Shown piece by piece: positions 32,865 to 39,273 of a stretch of DNA of 64,000 bases. The stretch's first letter is position 1; each line of letters opens with the position of its first letter. A program made the position numbers and the translations under genes. Source of the stretch: Vescimonas sanitatis (GTDB lineage: Bacteria; Bacillota; Clostridia; Oscillospirales; Oscillospiraceae); NCBI RefSeq assembly GCF_049060325.1, contig NZ_JBMGPW010000008.1, forward strand, positions 124,001 through 188,000, written 5' to 3'. Under the pieces are notes generated by a model, which worked only from the letters and a program-made list of their open reading frames with translations, was not told where the DNA came from and made no database searches.

Positions 32865-33185
32865 AGTTTTCAAAACATGAATGTTTTCAGCAGTCACGGT
32901 AATAACCACCTTTTTGTCAATGTAGTAAAGATGAATAACCATCCCATCAAATCTAATGTTTGGATTTTTTGCCGCATCTTCCACTGAAATCTTAGATTCC
33001 CCAGGAACCGATACCCTAACGGACATATAGCCCCGGTCGGTGCAGAGAACATTGTAGTAGGTGCCGTCTGCCTTGTCAGTTTTCTCTCCCTCCGCATAAA
33101 CGTACTTCGGCGTGATCCCCGTCAAAAGGAACCGATCTCCCAACGTTGAAGCCACGTCTACCTTGATATCTTTAAGCTTAATCAT
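32862..33185 (-). CDS. Hypothetical element protein (107 residues)
   Basis: AAGAGG lies 10 nt before ATG 33185. It is rich in beta-type segments (MIKLKDIKVDVASTLGDRF, YYNVLCTDRGYMSVRVSVPG, GMVIHLYYIDKKVVITVTAEN), which could form a small beta-barrel. No family is recognised with confidence. It lies immediately upstream of the candidate origin and rep and is transcribed with them, so an accessory DNA-binding or replication role is a fair guess. Small DUF961-type proteins occupy this place in Tn916-like elements, but similarity is not clear. Confidence 0.75.
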   Translation of the reverse strand: MIKLKDIKVDVASTLGDRFLLTGITPKYVYAEGEKTDKADGTYYNVLCTDRGYMSVRVSVPGESKISVEDAAKNPNIRFDGMVIHLYYIDKKVVITVTAENIHVLKT

Positions 33186-33312
33186 GTTTTTTGTTCCTCT
33201 TTTCTATCTTTTGGCTTGTCGATCGATCGTGCCTTCAGTATATCTCACACTTCCCGCGAAAACGTTGCGTCGCACGCAACGTTTTTCAAAATAACGGAGC
33301 TATAATTAAGAT

Positions 33313-33690
33313 TTATTCAAAACTTGAGAGCAAGGGTTTTCCACATGCGTCAAGGAGCAAATTGATTTTCTCTAAACTCCATCCCTGTGTACGCCCATAT
33401 CTGTAAATAGGGCGCCACGGTTCATACGAATCCCACCACGCATCTTCTTCTGTACAAGGAACTTTCAAGGCAGCTATAATTGCCGCCAGCCCCTTAGGTG
33501 TCAAACAAATTCCCTCGTTTATAATACGAGAGATGGTGGAGTTGCTCATACCGGTCGTCCGAGCAAGCGCCGCGTTTGACATATTCAGTTCTTCTTTCCT
33601 ATAGAAAATTTTTTCTTTAATAGGGATAGGGGGATTAAAGAATTCTTTTGGCACGTCACCGACTCCATCCACGTGGATGAAGTTGACCAT
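33313..33690 (-). CDS. Helix-turn-helix (Cro/C1-like) protein
   Basis: 125 residues. The helix-turn-helix is SNAALARTTGMSNSTISRIINEG (two helices around GMSNST; residues about 38-60), followed by a helical C-terminal part with WWDSYEPWRPIYRYGRTQGWS. The ATG at 33690 lacks a ribosome-binding site. It lies 5 nt after an 18-codon ORF that has a strong one, so translational coupling is plausible; an internal Met before SNAALA is an alternative start. A regulator of element genes by context. Confidence 0.75.
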   Translation of the reverse strand: MVNFIHVDGVGDVPKEFFNPPIPIKEKIFYRKEELNMSNAALARTTGMSNSTISRIINEGICLTPKGLAAIIAALKVPCTEEDAWWDSYEPWRPIYRYGRTQGWSLEKINLLLDACGKPLLSSFE

Positions 33691-33695
33691 GGTAA

Positions 33696-33752
33696 CTAAA
33701 TCGCTTCACCAACACCAACAGCAGATACGATGGTCTTTTCTCCAACAACCAT
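33696..33752 (-). CDS. Possible 18-residue peptide upstream of the HTH gene
   Basis: MVVGEKTIVSAVGVGEAI, with GGAGGAG exactly 8 nt before the ATG. It could be a leader peptide that couples translation of the HTH protein, or a signal peptide-like product. A longer overlapping frame on the same strand (TTG at about 33904 to 33656, with AAAGGAGAG upstream) competes with it, so which one is used is unclear. Confidence 0.35.
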   Translation of the reverse strand: MVVGEKTIVSAVGVGEAI

Positions 33753-33755
33753 ACA

Positions 33756-34094
33756 ATCGCCTCCTCCGTGGTGTTTTTAGCAGTTATGGATTTTTGCTTA
33801 GAGGGAATGTCGAGCAACGGAATTTTGTTAACGCTGCTGCTTGGTGCAAAAATAGGCAAAGTATCCCGCAAAACAGTCAAAAAGTCAAAGTTTTGTGCAT
33901 AAAACAATCTTATAACTCTCCTTTCAAGATAAAAACGCAAAAAAAGACAGCTATCCCAAAAGGGATAACTGTCTAAATAATATGGTGACTGAGAAAAGGG
34001 TGCTGCTGCACCTCATTAAAAAATCTTCGTAATGATAGTTCTATAATACCATATATCGTCTGAATGTCAAGCAATAAACTCAATATATTGCAAT
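33756..34094. other. AT-rich intergenic stretch within the element
   Basis: Holds the strong Shine-Dalgarno of the 18-codon ORF, the AAAGGAGAG site of a possible longer frame, and the terminator at 33947-33976. Nothing else is recognised. Confidence 0.5.
33940..33976 (-). terminator. Terminator of the XRE regulator gene
   Basis: AGACAGTTATCCC/GGGATAGCTGTCT on the minus strand followed by TTTTTTTGCG. Confidence 0.8.
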
Positions 34095-34400
34095 TCATTC
34101 CCTATACGACCGCATGACTTGCAGAACGGCGGCCTTTTGTGTGTCGGTCAGCACCTTCCATTCCTTCAGCAGTTCCCGCACCTCCGGCGATACCTCCACC
34201 ATTTCGTCTTGCGCGAAGAACTGCGCCACGGTGATACCGAACGCGCCGCATAAGGCCTCCAATGTGGACACACTCGGAAGTGTACCACGGCGGAAAATAT
34301 TAGAAACCGTATTGGGCGACAGCTTCGCCTCTTTTGCGATTCGATAGTCCGACCAACCGCGCTCCTGCTGAAGCTGCCTTAATTTCTGCAAAACGTCCAT
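34095..34400 (-). CDS. XRE-family transcriptional regulator
   Basis: 101 residues from ATG 34400 with GAGGTG upstream. The HTH_3 domain is VLQKLRQLQQERGWSDYRIA, KEAKLSPNTVSNIFRRG, LPSVSTLEALCGAFGIT (residues 3-60). The C-terminal helical tail has LLKEWKVLTDTQKAAVLQVMRSY. It is divergent from the lipoprotein gene and likely represses across the shared intergenic region or controls excision. Confidence 0.92.
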   Translation of the reverse strand: MDVLQKLRQLQQERGWSDYRIAKEAKLSPNTVSNIFRRGTLPSVSTLEALCGAFGITVAQFFAQDEMVEVSPEVRELLKEWKVLTDTQKAAVLQVMRSYRE

Positions 34401-34468
34401 ACAGCACCTCACTTGTTGGATATATTATATCCTCAAGCATGGTGGTATAAAAATAGCATAGTTGTGAC

Positions 34469-34497
34469 TTGCATAGCGCATAGAATGGTGATACACT
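34469..34497 (+). promoter_or_regulatory. Promoter of the element lipoprotein gene
   Basis: TTGCAT (34469-34474), 17 nt, TACACT (34492-34497). Confidence 0.7.
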
Positions 34498-34532
34498 AAG
34501 CACATCAATGCAACAGAAAGGGAGGACCTTCC

Positions 34533-35477
34533 ATGAAAAGAATCGGTATACTCTTGCTGACACTGGCGATGCTGCTTTCCCTCGCTGCCTGTGGGGTGAA
34601 AGATACGCAGACCACCAACGCCGAGGAGAAACAGGGCACGGAACAGACTGCCTCAGGTACGGCAGCGAACGAAAGCCAACCCGCCGCTGATCTGCAAAAG
34701 CCAGAGGACAAAACGATTACGCCGGACGCTGCTGCAAACGGTGACAAGCAGGAAGAAACCAAGACCGATGATACCAAGAAGGACGAGCAGAACCCCGACA
34801 CATCCGAAAAGGACGATGTAAAGCAGGATGAGCAAAAGCCCGCCACCCCCGCCAAGGACACCACGCCTGAGAGCAAAACCGAAACGCCCAGCTATGGCAA
34901 TGGCAGTCTGACCACCAGCCAAGTCAAGGAAATGCAGCGGTGGTATGGTGTCAGCGCAGATGGTCAGTGGGGTGCAGGCTCTGCTAAGGCTGCCGGTGGG
35001 CGCACCGCCGATGAAGCATGGGCGTACTACCAGCAGAACAAGAAAGACACCACGCCGGAGGAGACAACAAAACCTGTGGACAAGCCCGACGACAGCTCCA
35101 CAGGCGGCACGACTACGCCTCCCACGCAGACTACCGAACCAGCAAAACCCACCAAGGCCGATGTGGACTGTGATGAAGCTATGCGCGTAGGTAACGAGTA
35201 TGCAGAAAGCCTCGGATTTGAAGTTTGGGATGGATGTTCTGGTTTCTTTCCTCCCACTTATTTTGAGGAAGACTATCCCTCTTCTCAGTGGACTCAGGAG
35301 CAGATGAATGCGGCTATGAAGGAAATGGTTGATTACGTAAAGGCGCGTTTTGAAAAAAACGGTCGTTGGATTCCCCATGTGGAAGGAAGAGACGGTGAGG
35401 CGACCGCCATCAACTGTGTTATTCGGTGGAATGCGGCTGGTGGTTATCACGAAATGTACGCCTACTATGCTGGTTAA
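34533..35477 (+). CDS. Secreted lipoprotein, element cargo
   Basis: 314 residues. Signal peptide MKRIGILLLTLAMLLSLAAC with lipobox LAAC (Cys20). A long low-complexity linker rich in Asp, Glu, Lys, Thr and Pro (residues about 22-130) is followed by a segment with QVKEMQRWYGVSADGQWG, like a half peptidoglycan-binding repeat. A second Pro/Thr linker leads to a small C-terminal domain with three Cys. AGAAAGGGAGG precedes ATG 34533. It is the only plus-strand gene of the element and is probably surface-exposed. Function unknown; exclusion or adhesion are guesses. Confidence 0.85.
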   Translation: MKRIGILLLTLAMLLSLAACGVKDTQTTNAEEKQGTEQTASGTAANESQPAADLQKPEDKTITPDAAANGDKQEETKTDDTKKDEQNPDTSEKDDVKQDEQKPATPAKDTTPESKTETPSYGNGSLTTSQVKEMQRWYGVSADGQWGAGSAKAAGGRTADEAWAYYQQNKKDTTPEETTKPVDKPDDSSTGGTTTPPTQTTEPAKPTKADVDCDEAMRVGNEYAESLGFEVWDGCSGFFPPTYFEEDYPSSQWTQEQMNAAMKEMVDYVKARFEKNGRWIPHVEGRDGEATAINCVIRWNAAGGYHEMYAYYAG

Positions 35478-35480
35478 CGC

Positions 35481-35523
35481 AAAAAGGAAGCTCTCAGCTT
35501 TTGCTGAGGGCTTCCTGCTTTTT
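35481..35523 (+). terminator. Terminator of the lipoprotein gene
   Basis: GGAAGCTCTCAGC/GCTGAGGGCTTCC then CTTTTT. A's on the left allow it to act in the minus direction too. Confidence 0.85.
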
Positions 35524-35550
35524 ATATGTGTTACATGGCTCGTCCTTGGC

Positions 35551-35568
35551 ACTCACCTTTTACTCACC
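35551..35568 (+). repeat. Right terminal repeat, candidate integrase arm site
   Basis: ACTCACCTTTTACTCACC, identical and in the same orientation as 28757-28774, about 119 nt inside the right core repeat. Confidence 0.8.
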
Positions 35569-35682
35569 CTTTTGCCGGGGAGATACATTGATTTACATGG
35601 ACTTATGTGAGCCAAAAAGTTTTGAATTTCTCAAAATATGGAGATATATGGACATTTATAAAGATACTTGGCAGGTGGAAAT

Positions 35683-35703
35683 GCCCACGATACCCAGCTT
35701 CAT
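35683..35703 (-). pseudogene. ychF: Displaced original 5' end of ychF
   Basis: A perfect AAAGGAGG (35719-35712) precedes ATG AAG CTG GGT ATC GTG GGC, encoding MKLGIVG, the exact start of YchF, in host-like GC3-rich codons. After seven codons the frame runs into unrelated sequence and stops at TAA 8 codons later. The rest of ychF is 7 kb away beyond the element, so this is the fragment cut off by integration. Confidence 0.88.
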
Positions 35704-35768
35704 AAGGTGAGCCTCCTTTGTATTTCTGTCCGGCGCAGGGGGCCGGGGAAGTTGTTTTTCAACTTGAT

Positions 35769-35797
35769 ATAATACCATTTTTTGCGTGGAAACGCAA
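35769..35797 (-). promoter_or_regulatory. Stranded original promoter of ychF
   Basis: Minus strand TTGCGT (35797-35792), 17 nt, TATTAT (35774-35769), upstream of the displaced ychF start and reading into the right end of the element. Confidence 0.6.
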
Positions 35798-35813
35798 GGG
35801 CGGGCGCAAAAAA

Positions 35814-35844
35814 GTGCGCCGCCTTTCGCACGAAAGGCGGCGCA
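35814..35844 (-). terminator. Terminator of sufC-sufB
   Basis: GCGCCGCCTTTCG/CGAAAGGCGGCGC followed by ACTTTTTTGC on the minus strand. Confidence 0.88.
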
Positions 35845-35854
35845 GCCATATGTG

Positions 35855-36784
35855 TTATGCCAGGAAGCCCTTGAGGATCGTCTCCTCCGCCTCCTCCGGC
35901 GTCAGGCCCAGCGTCTCCAGCTTCAGCAGCTGGTCGCCGGCGATCTTGCCGATGGCGGCCTCGTGGATCAGTTGGGCGTCGGGACAGTTGGCGGTGATGG
36001 CCGGGACGGACTCGATGCGGGCGTCACCCATGATGATGCTGTCGCACTGAACGTGGCCGAAGCACTGGGCGTTGCCCACCATCACCGGGTGGAAGATCTG
36101 GTGGGAGTCGTCCTGCGCCACGGAGCGTGAGATAACGCGGCCGCGGGCGTCGTGGCCGTTGAGCTCGATACGCATATCGCTCTCGGCCTCCTGCGCGCCG
36201 TGGGTCAGCAGGCGCTCGGTGACCACCACCTCGCTGCCGGCTTCGCAGAAGAAGTCCGTCTCGCGCTTGGTGGAGTCGATGCCGCGGATCTGGATCGTCT
36301 CCATCTGCATGGTGGCGTTCTCACCCAGGTAGACCACGGTCTTGGGGTTCATGATGTTGCCGCCGGTCTGGCCGGGGTCTTTCTCGCCGAAGTGCTTTTC
36401 CACATAGCGGACCTTGGAATTTTTGCCGATGTGGAAGGTGTGGATGCCGTCGTGGCGGCTTTCGTCACAGCCGGAGTTGTGGATGCCGCAGCCGGCGATA
36501 ATGTCCACGTCGCAGTCGTCGCCCACGTAGAAGTCGTTATAGACCAGCTCACTGAGGCCGCTGTGGCTGATGATGACGGGGATGTAGCATTTCTCACCCT
36601 TGGTGCCGGGCTTGATGCGGATGTCAATGCCGGACTTTCCGTCGCTGCGGGGATCGATAGCAATATGCTCGGTGGACTGACGGGCCTCGCAGCCGGAGTC
36701 CTTGCGGATATTGAAGGCGCCCACGGGCTTGCCGGTCAGATCGGCGATCTTTTCCAGCAAAGCGGCGTCGATATCGGTGATCAT
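35855..36784 (-). CDS. sufB: SufB/SufD-family Fe-S assembly scaffold (short form)
   Basis: 309 residues, much shorter than canonical SufB (about 470-490). The SUF core beta-helix is present: EKCYIPVIISHSG, DVDIIAGCGIHNSGCDESRHDGIHTF, and the C-terminal GDARIESVPAITANCPDAQLIHEAAIGKIAGDQLLKL. It lacks the N-terminal extension of full SufB. With SufC alone it matches the two-gene minimal SUF-like (SMS-type) arrangement of anaerobes. It overlaps sufC by 4 nt. Expected to assemble [4Fe-4S] clusters with the SufC ATPase. Confidence 0.88.
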   Translation of the reverse strand: MITDIDAALLEKIADLTGKPVGAFNIRKDSGCEARQSTEHIAIDPRSDGKSGIDIRIKPGTKGEKCYIPVIISHSGLSELVYNDFYVGDDCDVDIIAGCGIHNSGCDESRHDGIHTFHIGKNSKVRYVEKHFGEKDPGQTGGNIMNPKTVVYLGENATMQMETIQIRGIDSTKRETDFFCEAGSEVVVTERLLTHGAQEAESDMRIELNGHDARGRVISRSVAQDDSHQIFHPVMVGNAQCFGHVQCDSIIMGDARIESVPAITANCPDAQLIHEAAIGKIAGDQLLKLETLGLTPEEAEETILKGFLA

Positions 36785-37521
36785 TGCGCGCCCTCCTTTC
36801 TATCCAGTACGGGACAGCTGCCCAGCGTGTCGGCCAGGATCAGGGGGAAGATCTCCTCCGTGGTGCCGCGGTGGGCGATCTGGCCGCCGGCGATGACGAC
36901 GATCTCGTCGGCCAGCTTGATAATGCGCTCCTGATGGGAGATGATGACCATGGTGGCCGCGCCCTCCCGGTGGATCTGCTCGAAGGTCTCGGTCAGCCGG
37001 GCGAAGGACCACAGGTCGATGCCGGCCTCCGGCTCATCGAAGATCATCAGCTGGCCGCGGCGGGCCAGGATGGTGGCGATCTCGATGCGCTTGACCTCGC
37101 CGCCGGACAGAGACACGTCCACCTCGCGGTCCAGGTAGTCGTTGGCGCAGAGGCCAACCTTGGTAAGATAGGCGCAGCACTTGTCCTTGCTGAGCTTGTC
37201 CTCGCCCGCCGCCAGAAGCAGCAGGTCGTGGACGGTGATGCCCTTGAAGCGGGGCGGCTGCTGGAAACCGTAGCTGATGCCGCGCTTGGCGCGCTCGGTG
37301 ATGGACAGGTCCGTCACGTCCTCGCCGTTGTACAGCACGCGGCCGGAGGTGGGCTGCACCAGGCCCATGATGACCTTGGCCAGGGTGGTCTTGCCGCCGC
37401 CGTTGGGGCCGGTGAAGACGACCAGCTTATGGTCGGGGATGGTGATGGATACATTTTTCAGGATGTCCTGCTCCCCCTCGGGGGTGGACACCCGGTAGCA
37501 GATATTCTGCAATTCCAGCAT
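36781..37521 (-). CDS. sufC: Fe-S assembly ATPase SufC
   Basis: 246 residues; ABC-type ATPase without membrane domain. Walker A GPNGGGKTTLAK, Q-loop FGFQQPP-like GISYGFQQPPRFKG, signature LSGGEVKR, Walker B QLMIFDEPEAGIDL and the switch His in MVIISHQE. It is the first gene of the sufC-sufB pair and powers the scaffold encoded next. Confidence 0.95.
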   Translation of the reverse strand: MLELQNICYRVSTPEGEQDILKNVSITIPDHKLVVFTGPNGGGKTTLAKVIMGLVQPTSGRVLYNGEDVTDLSITERAKRGISYGFQQPPRFKGITVHDLLLLAAGEDKLSKDKCCAYLTKVGLCANDYLDREVDVSLSGGEVKRIEIATILARRGQLMIFDEPEAGIDLWSFARLTETFEQIHREGAATMVIISHQERIIKLADEIVVIAGGQIAHRGTTEEIFPLILADTLGSCPVLDRKEGAQ

Positions 37522-37706
37522 GGGATGGTTCTCCCTTCTCTGAACGTTTGTTTTGTATTGTGGCTGTCCACACCAGCAAAGTGGTGGGCAGGTTCCGTAA
37601 CCATGTCAGTGTAACAGATTTCGGCAGGAAATGCAATATGTTTCCGCCCATGGCGCACATCGGGCCGCGGCACCACATAGTATAGACAGAAAAGGAGGCG
37701 TTCAGT

Positions 37707-38261
37707 ATGGAGCCATCACCGTTGGTATACGATACCGCCGCCGCGGCGGCGGTGTGGCAGAGGGTGGGGCCGGCGCTGCCGGCCTATGATGCGGCACCGT
37801 GTCCCGCGGGGGCCTGCTGCCCGCTGCCGCGGCGGGAGACGGACAGCGAGGCGATGCTGGGCGGGCTGATCGCCGAGGGCGCGGCGCTGTATGCCGCCTG
37901 CCGCCGGTGTGCCGTCCGTGCGCCCCGGCAGAGCCGGCAGGCGCTGGAACAGCTGGCCCGGGAGGAGCAGCGGACGGTGCGGGCCCTGCTGGCGGCATAT
38001 TTTCTGCATACGGGCCGGTGGCGGCAGCCGCCCGCGCCGGCGGCGGGGGTACGGGAGACGTGGCTGGCGGCCCTGCGGCGGGTGTATGTGGGTGAGGCGG
38101 TGGTGCAGCGGGGCTGTGCCGATCTGGCGGCGCGCATGGAGGACGGCTGCCTGCGGCAGCTGCTGGCGGCGGAGGCGGATCGCGCGGCGGAACGGGGAAA
38201 ACGGCTGGCAAACTTGTTGGAAAAAGCCTTGACAACGGAGAATAACCTGCTAAAATGGTAG
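37707..38261 (+). CDS. Hypothetical helical protein, possibly ferritin-like
   Basis: 184 residues, very Ala/Arg-rich. AAAGGAGG lies 8 nt before the ATG. Helical segments LGGLIAEGAALYAACRRCA, ALEQLAREEQRTVRALLAAYFL and AVVQRGCADLAARM could form a four-helix bundle. The EGAALY and EEQ pattern recalls rubrerythrin/ferritin-like metal ligands, but a full ExxH set is not seen. The N-terminal part has Cys pairs CPAGACCP. Function not assigned. Its extreme GC3 bias matches host genes. Confidence 0.7.
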   Translation: MEPSPLVYDTAAAAAVWQRVGPALPAYDAAPCPAGACCPLPRRETDSEAMLGGLIAEGAALYAACRRCAVRAPRQSRQALEQLAREEQRTVRALLAAYFLHTGRWRQPPAPAAGVRETWLAALRRVYVGEAVVQRGCADLAARMEDGCLRQLLAAEADRAAERGKRLANLLEKALTTENNLLKW

Positions 38262-38364
38262 GCAAATAGGAAAAGGGGCGTGCCGCACCGGGCGCGCCAA
38301 ATTCCGGAAGAGCATCAAGGGGGCGGGCGGCGCCCGTCTCTGGTATACAAAGGAGGCTTTACCC

Positions 38365-38952
38365 ATGAAAGAATGTATCTCCCGCGAGGCGGCGCTGGCG
38401 GCGCTGAAAACGTACAACAAGGAGCCGTTCCACATTCTCCACGGTTTGACGGTGGAGGGCGTTATGCGCTGGTACGCCAATGAGCTGGGCTATGGCGAGG
38501 ACGCGGATTTCTGGGCCACGGTGGGCCTGCTGCACGACATCGACTTTGAGATGTGGCCGGAGCAGCACTGCCGGAAGGCACCGGAGCTGCTGAAGAAGGC
38601 GGGGTGCTCCGAGGCGTTCATCCACGCGGTCTGTTCCCATGGCTACGGCCTGTGCTGCGATGTGGAGCCCACCCACGAGATGGAGAAGGTGCTGTTCGCC
38701 GCCGACGAGCTGACGGGCTTGGTCGGCGCGGCCGCCCGTATGCGCCCCAGCAAGAGCGTGATGGACATGGAGGTCAGCAGCCTGAAGAAGAAGTATAAGG
38801 ACAAGAAGTTCGCCGCCGGCTGCTCCCGGGACGTGATCAACACCGGCGCGGAGCGCCTGGGCTGGACCATCGAGGAGCTGATGGAAAAGACTATCCTGGC
38901 TATGCGCAGCTGCGAGGAGAGCGTCAACAAGGAGATGGAGACGCTGGCCTAA
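38365..38952 (+). CDS. HD-domain phosphohydrolase-like protein
   Basis: 195 residues. An HD domain with His in HILHGLTVEG, the HD pair in VGLLHDIDFE, and a later His in CSHGYGLCC. The C-terminal half contains KEKY-like basic segments and ends in helices. It belongs to the uncharacterised HDIG-type hydrolases common in Clostridia. The substrate is unknown. AAAGGAGG precedes ATG 38365. Possibly co-transcribed with the upstream hypothetical, 103 nt away. Confidence 0.82.
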   Translation: MKECISREAALAALKTYNKEPFHILHGLTVEGVMRWYANELGYGEDADFWATVGLLHDIDFEMWPEQHCRKAPELLKKAGCSEAFIHAVCSHGYGLCCDVEPTHEMEKVLFAADELTGLVGAAARMRPSKSVMDMEVSSLKKKYKDKKFAAGCSRDVINTGAERLGWTIEELMEKTILAMRSCEESVNKEMETLA

Positions 38953-38968
38953 ACACGGCAGTACATGG

Positions 38969-39009
38969 AAAAAGAACACCCTGTGCGAATACACAGGGTG
39001 TTCTTTTTT
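38969..39009 (+). terminator. Terminator of the HD-domain gene
   Basis: AAAAAGAACACCCTGTG/CACAGGGTGTTCTTTTTT. Confidence 0.92.
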
Positions 39010-39019
39010 GCGAATTATA

Positions 39020-39235
39020 CGGAGAGTTGTGGAATATCGTGGAGGGGCGGAGGGGGTTTACGCCGCTGCGCGGCTACACCTTATCCGCCCCCTGCGGAGG
39101 CACCTGTCTCCCTGCGGGTCGGTCGGTCCGCGGATCTGACAGGCCACCGGCCTGTCATTCAACACTGCGGACCCCTCAAGGGGAAGGCTTATGGGGGTGC
39201 GCCCTCGGGGGGAAGGCTGACGGGGTGCAGGGGGA
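39020..39235. repeat. Palindrome-rich intergenic element, no gene
   Basis: About 215 nt with several short stems: GCCGCTGCGCGGC, GACAGGCC/GGCCTGTC, CCCCTCAAGGGG and CTCCGCAG-type motifs. Frames crossing it have no ribosome-binding site. The phrase CCCCTCAAGGGGAAGGCTT resembles multi-copy intergenic sequences I have seen in gut Clostridia genomes, so it may be a dispersed repeat; copy number cannot be tested in this window. Confidence 0.45.
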
Positions 39236-39266
39236 GAAAAAAGGAAGCACCCGGGCGGGTGCTTCC
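39236..39266 (-). terminator. Terminator of fakA
   Basis: GGAAGCACCCG/CGGGTGCTTCC followed by TTTTTT on the minus strand. Confidence 0.88.
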
Positions 39267-39273
39267 CTGTATG

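Larger units (their letters stand above)
28634..35694. mobile_element. Integrative element (about 7.05 kb) inserted in the 5' end of ychF
   Basis: Bounded by an 8-bp direct repeat ACGATACC (28634-28641 and 35687-35694), which is GGTATCGT in codons 4-6 of ychF. It carries int, xis, an FtsK-type ATPase, a CRESS-like Rep, small regulators and a lipoprotein. Int lies at the left end, as is usual. Base composition is more AT-rich than the flanks. No relaxase of MobA type, conjugation channel genes or resistance genes are seen, so it is an integrative mobilizable or replicating element and not a full ICE. The exact ends are uncertain by about 20 bp. Confidence 0.85.

Noticed and set aside
33656..33904. 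A minus-strand frame with AAAGGAGAG and a TTG start (83 codons)
   Set aside because: It overlaps the 18-codon ORF and the start of the HTH gene, has no recognisable motif and mixed codon use. Kept only as an alternative reading.
28757..35568. The 18-bp repeats as the attachment-site duplication
   Set aside because: The displaced ychF start lies beyond the right copy and the replaced ychF codons lie beyond the left copy, so the element extends past both.
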